Assembly: GCA_945643635.1 (NCBI GenBank)
Contig: CALZFC010000018.1
Coordinates: forward strand, 631,001 to 695,000
DNA from: Allodiplogaster sudhausi
Lineage: Eukaryota; Nematoda; Chromadorea; Rhabditida; Diplogasteridae
Direction: 5' to 3'
Length of the DNA stretch: 64,000 bases
The notes under the pieces are model-generated. The model was not told the DNA's origin. It was given only the letters and a program-made list of their open reading frames with translations, and ran no database searches. Of the stretch, positions 36,565 through 48,716 are shown piece by piece; within the stretch, counting starts at the first letter, position 1; every line of letters begins with the position of its first letter. A program made the translations under genes and the position numbers.

Positions 36565-37519
36565 AACAAAAAAAAACAAAAAAAGTTTTTTTATTGTGGT
36601 TGCTTCCTGAAGAATTTTTTTCGCCCCCTTCTTCCTCTCTTCGAATTTAACTATTAGTTACCTCCCTCGATTTGGGTCGTAAATATGTATTTGAATTACA
36701 CTAATACAATAGCATTTACTAAGAACTCCGCAAGAAACACATATGTAAATCTCATCATAATATAAACTGAAACTGAAGCCAAGAACATGTGTAATAAGTA
36801 AGACAATTATAGAAACTTCTAAAAAGGGCAGAAATTGGCAAGTTATCTAGTGAAATTCGACTAAGACAAAGAAGAATCTCAAGTTGGTGCCTTTGAGAAA
36901 TACAAAACTGGTGTGTGATGGTGAATGATGACTAGATCTTCTCTCATCTTCGATAGAAAATGAGGCAACGTTGCGTATTCATTTTTTATGCAATATGTAC
37001 ATAAAAGATTCTTGCAAAGCATAATTAGAATTATCGTTAGCAGTGAAGGAGACAAAACTCACAAGGATCAACTGATATGCCGGAGAAATCTACAGCATTC
37101 ATCTAATGAAGGCAAACGCCTCTCTAAAGCAACTTTATTCGATTTGAACTCTTTTTGTTCAATTGTTAGACAAGGCAAGATCGAGATGCGTAGATCTATC
37201 AAGTTATGAAAATAGTTCGCATAATTAAAATGCTGATCTTTTTCTGATCTCATAAGCGCCATGCCTATGAAAAGGATCGACAATTTCCGCATGCATGTAC
37301 AACATACATACATATAATTAAAGAATGGCAAAGAAAATCGTTAATCGGGATAAGTATTTTTTTCTCATGATAATCCCGAATATCATCCTTAGAAAACCCT
37401 CCTTCTTCCGGTTTGAAATCTCCGGTAGCTTATTCGTGAAAGAAGCTTTCGACTGATTTCTAATCAAAGAAAGTGGAACTAGATTAATTTAAAGTTCAAG
37501 AACGAAAATGTATGAGGAT
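36565..37519. other. Spacer between convergent genes, no gene seen
   Basis: AT-rich 3' flank of phosphatase 3 and of the minus-strand gene; nothing supported. Confidence 0.55.
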
Positions 37520-40236
37520 TTAGAAGAACGTAAAGAGCAGAGAGGCAGCAGCAGCGGAGAGAAGAGCGGAGGAGGGGGCGGAGGAGGGCTGAGTGCCGTT
37601 GCCGAGGCCAGTGCCTCCCTCCCGGTGAACCGTGTTGTCGAACTTGAATTCGGTCACCGTTGGCTCTGAGTCATCAGAAAAATTATGAAGAGAGAAAAAC
37701 TGAGATATGTATGCATGTAATTAAAATAAAAACTATTATTTTAAAACGGAGAAATACTTATATTAGAATATTTAGCTAAATCATATGAGAGATAAGAATC
37801 GATGACAACTGACGGCCAGTGACGTCGACGCTGTGGTGCTCGTGCCCGGCAGCCTCGTCATGACTGTGCTCGGGGACGACGCCAGCGGGAGGCGGCGCCG
37901 GAGGGAAAGCAGCCGCCGCCACTCCCGTCTCCGTCTCATTCGCGTCCTGGCGGAAGGCGACGTCGGGCACAGGGTCCTCTTGCATCTCTGAGCATTCTTC
38001 ATTTGTACTTACACAAATATGTAACAATCAGGGAAAGAGAGATGGGTGCCGGAGGAAAGGGAAAGAGAAAGAAATAAATGGAGAGGAAGACGCACCGACA
38101 CCCGGAGGCACTGCTTCATCTCGAACGACAGTCTGCACAGGTCCATCTACAGATTCCTCTGAGACTGCTCCTAAAAATCATCTCTTACGATCTCTCTATC
38201 TCGGGCTAATCTTGGCGTGCGAAAAAGACTGCAAAAAAACATGAATAAAGACAATGGCTTCCTTCGCTGCAACTTCTCTCCCTTTCTTTAATTTGTGTCG
38301 TACATCGCATTCACAGTTACTATGTCTGTTATGTCATCGTAAAGCGGGTTCTCGCTCTATTCTCTACATCTCTGCTTCTCTACCCTAAGGGACTGAGTTG
38401 TCTCATTGCATCTGCTAGCATGCCAAACTGTCCTGGGAGAGTCATGTGGCACGCTATAACTGTCAGGAAATCGTGACATGTAAACGTTTTCGAATCAGCT
38501 TCAACTACGATTTACACCCCTAAATATGTATGTAGTACATACAGTCCCGCCCAGGATCTTGGTACCAAGGATGCGTCGGACGCATCGGACGCATCCAAAT
38601 GCATCCTCGTTAATAACTATTTTCCTAGGAAAGACTAAAATATTTTAACTCCATTAGTTTGCTTATAGAGAACGGATGCTACTGATAAAAAATCGATAAT
38701 TTCTAATCATTTGATAAGAAGTTATCAGTTTTTGCTTATAAAAAATTTCATTTCTTATATTTTTCAGTGAAATTTCTCCTGTACCATTATTTTGTCTCTA
38801 CCCACATCCCCAAATAATAAAATTAGAGATTGTATCATTGATAACGGAAATCGATAAATCGGACCTTATCACTCATGTTCATTAGCTGAGAAGATTCGCC
38901 TAACGATTCTGAATCTAACTATGTAATCAGTTTTTCAAAATAAAGGCTAACAATTTATTTAGATTGTGTGTATTTGCATTAGTTTCTTCAGGATTCCCCA
39001 TTGTCTATTATTTTGTCAAAATTTTGGCCCGGTGTGATCCGTCCAAATCTAGGTTGCTGCAGTAGCATTGAACCTTAGAAATGCAACGCGCGTCTTTTTC
39101 GTCCTCGGTTTAATTACCCAAGTTTGAGGTAGCGAAATAGCAGAGGCAGAGAAAAAAAAGGGTTAGGCCCCGCCCCCTCCGGCTGCGAGGCCTCCCTGCC
39201 CTGTTCTTTCTGAAGAAACTAATGCAAATACACACAATCAAAAATATAATGTTAGCCGGCACTTTATTTTGAAAAACTGATTACATAGTTAGATTCAGAA
39301 TCGTTAGGCGAATCTTCTCAGCTAATGAACATGAGTGATAAGGTCCGATTTATCGATTTCCGTTATCAATGATACAATCTCTAATTTTATTATTTGGGGA
39401 TGTGGGTAGAGACAAAATAATGGAACAGGAGAAATTTCATTGAAAAATATAAGAAATGAAATTTTTTATAAGCAAAAACTGATAACTTCTTATCAAATGA
39501 TTAGAAATGATCGATTTCTTATCAGTAGCATCCGTTCTCTATAAGCAAACTAATGTACAAGTTAAAATATTTTAGTCTTTCCTAGGAAAATAGTTATTAA
39601 CGAGGATGCATTTGGATGCGTCCGATGCGTCCGACGCATCCTTGGTACCAAGATCCTGGGCGGGACTGTACAGTCCCGCTCAACATTGTTGGGTCCGGTA
39701 TTAATAGTATTAATAGTATTAATATAAATAATACAAAATGGAATAGCGCGCTGAATACGCATTTTCGTGCCATTTCGCGTAGGAGTTTAACTATTTCCAC
39801 CATGGAGATTACGGCTGTGAGGACCGTTTTCAAAAATATGCTGAAATGGCAGAGATCTCATAATATTGCATTTAATTTGGCCGTGTATGGGTTCCAAACG
39901 GGCTGGCTTCAACTCCTGGACTACAAAGTGCAAAATAAAGTGAAATTTTCAGAGCACTTCTTACGTTTTTTGAGTTTCTTGTTTTATTTCGTTTGAGTTT
40001 CTCATTTTGTTTATGTATAAACGACGAAAAAAAAAAAGCAAAAAAAAATTTTCGTGCTTGCAAAAATCTGTTCTCAAAAGGGTATCGAACCGAGACCTCA
40101 AAATTGCCGGTCAAAGACTTACCAATACTCTACAGACGGTACGAAGCGATCTGCTGATACCTTTCTTTGGACAGCGTCGATTGCCTCACAAAGGAAACGT
40201 CGATTCTGAACACTCTCTGTTTCATACTTTAGTGGG

Positions 40237-40283
<47 letters not shown>

Positions 40284-40534
40284 GAACGAGGCGTAAGAAG
40301 GTGCAGCGTCGACTACATCTACTCTGCGTTTCAAGGCTGAAGCTACGGTATGACGTTAGACCAACGATTTTTTTTCTTCTCATTGTCAGCTAACAGCACC
40401 TACACCTTCTTTCACCTCTCTCTTTCGCCCTCTCTCTATATCTTTCTCTCTCTCGCTCTCTATTTCTCGCTCCACGGGTCTCTCTTTCTCTTTCTCCCTC
40501 TCTCCCTCTTTCTCGTTCTCTCGCATTCCCTCCT

Positions 40535-40578
<44 letters not shown>

Positions 40579-41614
40579 CCACTAAAGTATGAGCGAACGT
40601 GTTCAGAATCGACGTTTCCTTTGTGATTCATTCGACGCTGTCCAAAGAAACGTATCATCAGATCTGTTCGTACCGTCTGTAGAGTATTGGTAAGTCTTTG
40701 ACCGGTAATCTTGAGGTCTCGGTTCGATACCCTTTTGAGAACAGATTTTTGCAAGCACGAAATTTTTTTTTTTGCTTTTTTTCGTCGTTTATACATAAAC
40801 AAAATGAGAAACTCAAACGAAATAAAACAAGAAACTCAAAAAACGTAAGAAGTGCTCTGAAAATTTCACTTTATTTTGCACTTTGTAGTCCAGGACTTGA
40901 AGCCAGCCCGTTTGGAACCCATACACGGCCCGATTAAATGCAATATTATGAGATCTCTGCCATTTCAACATATTTTTAAAAACGGTCTTCACAGCCGTAA
41001 TCTCCATGGTCGAAATAGTTAAACTCCTACTCGAAATGGCACGAAAATGCGTATTCAGCGCGCTATTCCATTTTGTATTATTTATATTAATACTATTACT
41101 ACTATTAATACCGGACCCAACAATGTTGAGCGGGACTGTATGTACATTCATATATCTACAATACCGACCATGTGTATGCATGTGTGTACATATACATAAA
41201 TACATATATGACAATGCAAACTAAAAAAAACGGTCGTTTTGCGTTTTCGACCAGTTATGCGCATTTGCGCGCAAATGTACGCGTACTTTTTGACCAATTT
41301 GGCATATTCGTGTGGAATATTATAAAAAAGTGTGCACAACGGGTCGAAAACGCAAAAATGACCGTTTTTTTAAGTTTGCACCGTCATATATGTACATAAC
41401 TGCTTCACATCTTCCCTATTTACTACCTCATAACCATTTGGATATTCGCCACTTCCGTATTCGGCCTATGCAAGAAGACATTCCTTCTGGTTCCACTGTT
41501 CCCTGCACACTTATTCTCGCTTAGAATGGCTTTATGAGCCAGCTATGAAGAGAGTTGCGTACACAATCAAATAATGCATGACTGCTCAGTCTCTTCTCCC
41601 TCTTCATATCCCAT

Positions 41615-41652
<38 letters not shown>

Positions 41653-41962
41653 GCTTTCCCGACTGTTTTCCTCCTTGCGCATTGTTATTGTTGTTGCATC
41701 GCCCGTGGCATTCTCTCTCCTCGCACCCTCGGGGGGCAATGAACCATGCCATTGATCCCAGTAAAGCTGAGATAGTAAGGCATAGACAATAAGGATTTTA
41801 AAGAGTAACTACTAAGAAGAAAATAAACTTGAGACAGCGTAATGGTAACTTACAGTACGTCACTACAGACTAACATTAAGACAATTACATACATATAGAA
41901 ACAAGAACCATACCAGCTGTGGCTGCCAAGAAAGCGAAGAGGACAACGGCGAGAAGACGCAT
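37520..41962 (-). CDS. Small secreted acidic protein, probably GPI-anchored; transposon-filled intron 1
   Basis: Four exons on the minus strand (41962-41914, 38170-38096, 37987-37824 and 37663-37520) join in one frame of 144 codons (143 residues). Exon 1 is a signal peptide (MRLLAVVLFAFLAATAG). The mature part is acidic and Pro/Ala-rich with a His cluster (PEHSHDEAAGHEHHSVD). The end (GLGNGTQPSSAPSSALLSAAAASLLFTFF, given in parts) has Asn-Gly and Ser/Ala small residues followed by a short hydrophobic tail with no charge, as in a GPI signal. I do not recognise a family. Intron 1 is 3.74 kb and contains three inverted-repeat elements. Linking exon 1 to the rest is inference from phase and from the missing signal peptide. 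The exon 3/4 junction (GAC|gtcact to cagag|CCA) is the weakest. Confidence 0.62.
38542..39668. mobile_element. Foldback transposon 1, CAGTCCCGCCCAGG ends, TA target
   Basis: Two inverted arms of about 450 bases (38542-38993 and 39213-39668) flank a unique centre of about 220 bases. The termini are CAGTCCCGCCCAGGATCTTG and its reverse complement. TA sits at both outer edges (38540-38541 and 39669-39670), as expected for Tc1/mariner-type insertion. The centre contains a GC-rich patch and no transposase frame, so the element is non-autonomous. A relative lies at 55531-56522. Confidence 0.9.
40081..40091 (-). promoter_or_regulatory. tRNA-like B box, left arm of foldback 2
   Basis: The minus strand reads GGTTCGATACC, a full match to the pol III B-box consensus GGTTCGANNCC. 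It belongs to a degenerate tRNA-like stretch that also reads GACCGGTAATC. The T-arm does not pair well, so no tRNA gene is called. Confidence 0.5.
40721..40731 (+). promoter_or_regulatory. tRNA-like B box, right arm of foldback 2
   Basis: GGTTCGATACC on the + strand, the mirror copy of the left-arm site. It is preceded by AGTATTGGTAAG (weak A-box resemblance) and GACCGGTAATC. Confidence 0.5.
41203..41392. mobile_element. MITE of 190 bases with 55-60 base inverted ends
   Basis: Left and right ends are inverted copies beginning CATATATGAC, then (after two or three variable bases) TGCAAACT, an A-run, ACGGTC and GCGTTTTCGACC. TA flanks both sides (41201-41202 and 41393-41394). The centre of about 75 bases is unique. 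It is too short to code, so it is a miniature inverted-repeat element in the same long intron as foldbacks 1 and 2. Confidence 0.82.
41612..41652. repeat. TC microsatellite
   Basis: (TC)n on the + strand in intron 1 of the minus-strand gene. Confidence 0.9.
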
Positions 41963-42464
41963 AGCTGATTGTAGCAGGCGATGCGAATTCCCTGAAAGAG
42001 ATGGACTGACAAGACTGAATGATTGTCTTCTTTCTCGCTCTGCTAACATACGGCTCGATCAACGGGATGAGAGGAGAGAGAGAGAGCGATGAGAGAGCGC
42101 GATGAGAGAAATAGAGAGTGGGGAGAGAGGAGAGAGAGCGAGAGAGAGAGAGAGAGAGAGAGCGATGAGAGAGAGTGAGGAGAGAGGAGAGAGAGAGCGA
42201 TGAGAGAGAGAGGAGAACGACAGTGAGGAGAGAGAAAAGATATCAGCAGAGTGGAAAGGAAAAAGCAATGGGGATAAGTGATCGCGAGATAACATTCGGA
42301 GATAAACGAGAGCGGAAATCTGCTGCGCAACGGCATGCGGAAATCCATGGACACTAATCAGAGAGAATGATGCAAGGGCCAGGCATGATTAGAGAGCAAA
42401 CACTGAGAGGGCGGGTAGGGGGGAGAGAGGGAGGAAGAGATGGAGAGAGGGAAGGTGGGGAGAT

Positions 42465-42502
<38 letters not shown>

Positions 42503-44747
42503 TGCTTCTCGTGTGCGAAGTGATCTGCCACAGGCACTCTCTCAGAAGGAGAGGGAGAGGGTCTCAGCAACACTTTGGGGTGGTCCTTCTGTATGCTTCA
42601 GCAAAGTTACCTTCACGAACGACAAGGAAGACAAAGAGAAGGGGAAGCGGTGATTGGAGTAGCTTAAGGCTACAGGGGAGAAAGAAGTTGATGGAGTGAG
42701 AAAGAAGAGAGAAATAGAGTAAAGAGAAGAGACAGTATAAGAGAGAAAAAGAGACAGAAAACGAGAGAGAGAGGAGAGAAAGGAAGAGAAGGAAAGATTG
42801 CAAGACAAAGACGCTGTATACAAGCTCTGCCATGCTGCTCGGGTTGTGTGACGTGTTGGAAAGAGTTTACGCTCACTTTCCTTGGCTGAAACACTGCGCC
42901 CCCGGGCCTGCCGAGAGGCTTATCACAATAGAGAAGAAGGTCACAGGGAGAAGGGAGAAGAGTGACACGAGATGATGAGAGGGCGAGAGTGGAGGAGAGA
43001 GAAGTAAGAAAGACAGAGAACAGAGAGAGATAGAGAGAAGTGATAGAGGAGAGAAGAAAAGAGAGAAGTGAGAAAGGAGGGAAGAATATAGAGAAGTGAG
43101 AGAGAGAAAAGCAAAAGGAGGCTAAGTCGGAAAGCTCGGGACAGAAAGAAGAGGCGTTGTTGTGGGGTTCAAGCATCAAGAGAGTGAAGAGACAAATGAC
43201 GAACTCTGAACAGGTTCAGCAGTTCTTGGAGAGGTCTCAAGACGCTGCGCATGATCGAAGAAAAAGACTAAGAAAATAATACCAAGCAGACAAAGAAATC
43301 GGTAGAATTTGTCATGTCTTATTGCTTAAAAAAAAACAGAAATGACGGGGAGTTCTCGTGGAAGAAGCCGAATATCGCCCGCGACCTTGAGCAAGCACAC
43401 TTTTCCCGACTTTTTCGCGCAATCATCTTTCGCGTACTCTTTCCTATCCTCCCGCTCAACATCGGCTGTCCACTGGATTTCCCGACGATGTGACACTTTT
43501 AGAGATTCTCTCTCTCTCTATGTTACAATATAGCTGATGAATATAAGGGTAAATGATTTGGCAAGCAGACGAGGGCTTCTTGGCTTACGAGTATAGAGAA
43601 GCTACACAATGAAGAGTGTGAACGAGTGTTTTGCGAGAAAGACGAGTTCTGCCTTAGGCAACTCCTCGAAGATGAATGCATTCAATGATGACTAGCCATG
43701 CAATTGTCATCTGCTGGTGAGCAATTTGACGAAACTACAGTGACTATTGCACATAAATAATTATTTCTGGAATTATTATCGAATATTCTCTTCTCTACAA
43801 ATAACTTATGTCTTGAAAAAAGATAATTACAAACAGCAGGAGCAAAAGGAAAATGGGAAATAGATGTGGGAGACAGAGAAATTGAAAGAAGGTTAACGCA
43901 AACAAATGTAGAATCGACTTTAACCCGTCAAGGAATAAGACTGTCTGGAGGGATAATGGAATCCGAGGTGGTCTGCATGAGAACGGAGAACGGCTCCTCC
44001 ACCAGCCATCAGGCACAAATTGATTCTGAGGATGAAAATGGACAGAAGAGAGATGCTGAGGGATGGGAAAATGTTAGTATGTCTATAAGGATAATAAAGT
44101 CACCGGAACGGAGAAGACGAAGGGAAGAGAGGGAGAGAGAGTGAGAGAGCTGTGAGGTAGAGTAAGGGAGGGAGGAAGAGGGAGGGAGAGAGGGAGGGAG
44201 AGAGGGAATGGAGGGAGGGAGAGAGAGGGAGAGAGGGGCTCTTGGCTTAAAGTAGAATTGCCGTTCTGCTGCCAATTGAGATAGCCAGCGCATCGCTCTT
44301 CTCAGTAAAGGACGGCAGATGGACGGATAAGAGGGTGCTGTAAGGTAAAGGGGAGGAGAGGAAGGGAGGTGCAGAGAGAAGAGAGAGATAGAGAGAGAGA
44401 GAAAGAGAGAAAGAGAGAGAAATGCCCCCGGGCATATACTCTCCTCATTCGCTGTCTTTCTTCCGTTCCGCTTTTCAATAAGGGTCACTTGAACAATCAT
44501 TTAAGTCTTCCATGAGATACGAATCTTTTTGCTCGACCGCCGCTCAGCACGGAAAGAGAACAACGGAAATATCCACTTATTTTTACACTAACCCCAAAAG
44601 TTTATTGTTATTAATGAAAATAATGAAGCGCTATTCTTATTGAAAGATGCACTTATGCTAAGAGGAACTCATTCATTACAGCATGCGAGATATGCACTGC
44701 AGTTTCATTGAGAGACGAGGAAGAGAGAGAAGAATATATGAGAGAAC

Positions 44748-44788
<41 letters not shown>

Positions 44789-47731
44789 GGAAATAGAATG
44801 CGAGATGGGAAGGGGAAAAAGTGATAGGAAATATAGTGTGATTTGTAAAGTGATTCCTTCTCGAATACTAAATGAGGATTCTATTTTGATCCGAACCGAA
44901 TATTCAATTTCACATTATGGTTAGAATCAAAAATTATTTTTGAAAAATTAAAACTAGGATGGGAATAAATGTATGGAGTTAACTAGAAATACTCGATTAC
45001 ATTTAAGCTAGAGAAATGCGGGTCTTTGGAGGATAAAGAAAGAAAGAAAAGCTGGCTGCCAAATTTGGCCCGTTTACATTCGAAAAGTCCAACTTTTCTT
45101 TGCAACCTTGCAAAAAATGATTGTAAGGAAGAAAGAAAAGTAATAAAGGAAGGGAAGAAGATGTGGGCAAGGAAGCGAAGCTTCGGGAAAGAGCGGGGAA
45201 CAAATTAATTGACTTGTCTACCACTAAGTTATGTATTGCTCACGAAAACAGTTCTGCAGTGGAAGAGGAGACGCAGACAGAATTGACCCTATCTCACTAG
45301 ATTGGAGAGTTAGGAATCGACAGAAGGAAATGGTAAGATGGCGAGAGTGAGAGAGCGAGCGAGTGAAAGAGAGAGAGAGAGGGGCAGAAGAGGGAAAGGA
45401 AAAAGAGTGCGCGAGGTCTTTACAGGCCGGACAGACACGAAGTCACGCACTCACGCAAAACTCCCTCTTTTATTACTTCTCCGTCTTCTTCTCACCTCCT
45501 CCACTTTTTACCTTCTTCTCACATATCCCGCTTATTTTTTTAAATTTCCATTCCGATACTTCAAGTTCTATTTCCCTGATTGATTTATCTACGGAATTCA
45601 GATTTTTCTATTGATTGGATGAGAACAACTCGGTTTTCTTCTTCAAAACTGCCCATCTCGAAATGACACAATAGCATTAGATATTTCATGGAGACGACCA
45701 ATTGTGCCTGAGAAAACATGCCTGGTAAACAGAATAGCCCGAGGCCGGCCATGACTTCTTCCTTCCAGCTCATTCAGCAGAGTGAATGGAGGAAGAAAGG
45801 ACAGAAGGGCTTCCGGTTACTATTCGACCTTCTCTTCTTCTCTTTCTCCCTCTATTCAAAGGGAGGGTAAGCCAAATACAAACGAGAAGTGCCATCAATG
45901 GAAGCCGTGAACCACGACGATCTCGATCACAACAACGACATTGTTTGAGAGAACAACCAGAGAATACACACCCAATTTAACAAGTTGCGAGGAGCAAACA
46001 GGAAAAACGAGGTGAACCTGTAAACAAGGATGAAAAAGGGAAAGTCTTTGTACGTATGCATGAGGACGTGCATAAGGAAATATTATGAAAAAAGGACCTG
46101 GATTAATAAAAAGCAAGATAAATGAAGAAAGAATATGTTTGATAAACAGCGAATAAAAAGAAGGAGGGGGAGGGTTGAAGGGGGGGGGGGGTGGGGGGAG
46201 TAGTCCAAGAAGGACAGCAAGGGAAGAGATCTACTCGACCAGAACAGAAAATAACCGCTTGCTTGGTTTGCATGCTTTCTTTTCGCCTGCGATATCAACA
46301 AGCTTTTTCAACTTTCTCTCTCTCTCTCTCTCTCTCACCCTCTCCTCTCTTTCTTTGTTTTTGGTATCACTATTTCTTCAATTCTCTATGTTTTCCGCTC
46401 TCTCCTTCCTTGACTCTTTTGGCCTAGGCTAACTTCACAGAAAACACTGAATTAGACGACAACAGCAACCCGGACGCAGAATGCGAACACAGATGACGCT
46501 CCCTAGGCGGAGGAACTAAGAAAGAGACAGAAAACGAGAGAGTGCTTGAGAGGGAGAAAGAGTACTGAGAAATAGGATAACTATGGCTGAGAAAGGTGTG
46601 GAACAGGAGGAAGTAAGACCGACTCGGCAGCCACAACAACGTTACTCTGTAACTAGTAGAAGGGGAGAGAGAGACAGAAGAAGGGCGAGGGAAAGAAGAT
46701 GGAGAGGGAGAGCTGTGTGTGGGATAGGAGAGACAGGAGATAACCACGGTTTCTTTGAAGGCGCTCATTTAAAGAAATTAAGAAAAATTACTCACAATCA
46801 GCGAGGACCAAGTATAGAAAACAAACAAATAGTCGAACAGTGGTGTCTTTTCATTAATAATAAATACGTGATACGATCTGAATGAAATAGTAGATCTCAT
46901 GCAGGATCTTCAGTTGAAACAAAATACATTAATGTAAGAGGGAAAGACGCGGGATGAAAGCGACTGAAGAACTCGCTGTCGATGCACTTTCCATCTGCTT
47001 ATTTCGCTCGTTTTTAATGCCTTTGCTCTCTTTCTAAATCCACTTCTCATTATGCATGGGTCATTGTGACTGAAGCAAATGAGTGGATGAAGGAGAAGAT
47101 ACTCTTATTCTCATTATCTATCTTTCTCTCTCTGTCTCGGTCTCTTTCTTTCTCTTTCTCTTGTTTTCAAGCCTCATCTCTTTTTCTTTCTCCCAAACAC
47201 GGCAAGTCGCTGCTCTGTAGCTGGCGACACTTGAGAGGGCGTAGACGAGCTCTACAAGCCGAGCAGAGGATTGGGGATGCCTGAGGCAGAGAGACTGTAG
47301 AGAGGAAGAGAGCGCAGAGAAGCAGAGGGGTCAGATCCAGTCTGCATGGAAGACATCCCCCACACACACAACCCTCTCTCCTACTTTTCTACAGCCGGAT
47401 AGTGAGGTGGATATCTCTCACCATCCCGTCTCTCTCCTTTCAATATCTCTCTTCCCTCTCTCTCTCACTCTCTCCCCCTCTCTCAGTCTCCACATTTCCT
47501 CTCTCTCCCTGTCCCTGATCCTTCCTCTCTTTCGTTATTCGCAGTCTACAATTTCTTGATATCTCTGGTACACGATGAAACGGTCTCACTTTCTCTCCGC
47601 ACCACTTGTTTATCTTCACAGCTTGGATGAATGACCGCAACGGTCTTTTTTTTTAAAGATAAAATACACACGAACACTCTTCTCCTCTCCATTGTAGATA
47701 CATTTCATTATGCTTGTTCTTCCGATTGCAA

Positions 47732-47770
<39 letters not shown>

Positions 47771-48716
47771 CATCTGTCTTGACCCTCTCTCTCACATCTC
47801 TCTAACTCTCCCTTCTACTATCCACTCATTTTCATTAAGAAAAGAAGATAGTACACAAAGACACAAACGCATGCACTTTAGCTTCTGATAAGCTCGTCGG
47901 TAGCCCCGCTTCGCCCTTCTCCGTTCCCATTTCCCACGCTTCCTTCCCGTTCCCTTCCCTCCATGCTTGGCCTCCGACTGTCCTCGTTGCAATCCGATGT
48001 CTTCTCTCACGAAGAGACGCCCCCAATCGTCTTCAGTTACCAAGACAATCAGTGCGGCATTTCCTGGCGGACATCAGATATCCATGTCTTTTTCTTTAGA
48101 AATTGCTTTTTGCCATTCCTTATATCCTCCGATCGCAATCTACGTGGATAATTCAGCACTATTTAGCGACAAAGTCTGAAAAGAAAAGTGGAAATGGCAA
48201 TGGAACGGCTTGTCTATGGACAACATTCAAACTATGAAGGCATGCAATGGTGATCTCGTATTTTGTTTGAGAAATCGAACAGAAAGTATGAGTGAGGAAT
48301 CGGTGAACGGAGAACGAATGAAATGCATGAATGAAAAACCTCTCACTGAAACATAGTATGTATGTATGTATGTATGTTTGTACGCACAATGATCAGCATC
48401 TACTCGTGTCTACATATCGATTGTTCTGCCACATTCACTAAGAAGGACTTGTTCGCTAGACTCCAACTTGTGACTGATCTTTGATCTATGTATCGCTAAT
48501 TGATTTCTCGACCTCTACGGTGATGTCATGCTGCGTGCACTCTGAGACACTCGCATGGTTGGCACTCTTCCCTTTCCTCCCCTTTGAGCAGCTGCACGTT
48601 TTTCCCTTTCCTTTATTGTTTTACTTACATATAGAGTTCTCAACGTTTATGTATACATGTATATACATATGTATATATACACACCTTATGCAATATTTTC
48701 AGGGAGATATCTCAAA
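41963..48716. other. 6.7 kb without a supported gene; GA/TC repeats
   Basis: Simple repeats dominate: GA-rich at about 42065-42250, 42463-42500, 42690-43120, 44140-44430 and 44753-44785; TC at about 46316-46336, 47735-47766 and around 47455-47510; a poly-G run near 46181-46198; (TATG)n near 48357-48376. The open frames here have low complexity or lack splice partners. Part of it should hold the promoter of the minus-strand gene at 41962. Confidence 0.6.

Larger units (their letters stand above)
39671..41138. mobile_element. Foldback transposon 2, CAGTCCCGCTCAAC ends, TA target
   Basis: A 1.47-kb element that is one large inverted repeat. The arms are 600-700 bases each, centred near 40404. 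The ends are CAGTCCCGCTCAACATTG and its reverse complement. TA is at 39669-39670 (shared with foldback 1) and at 41139-41140. Each arm carries the same open frame (MEITAVRTVFKNMLKWQRS in one arm, with Lys for Arg in the other), the same tRNA-like B box and a GA tract at mirror positions (GA 40237-40280 and TC 40533-40572). No transposase catalytic motif is seen. Confidence 0.9.

Noticed and set aside
40671..40735. Possible tRNA gene around GGTTCGATACC
   Set aside because: The T-arm and acceptor stems do not pair, and the same stretch is mirrored in the other transposon arm, so it is at best tRNA-derived.
41312..41524. Open frame ending in HLDIRHFRIRPMQEDIPSGS
   Set aside because: It overlaps the right end of the MITE and has no start, partner exon or family match; coding status cannot be supported.
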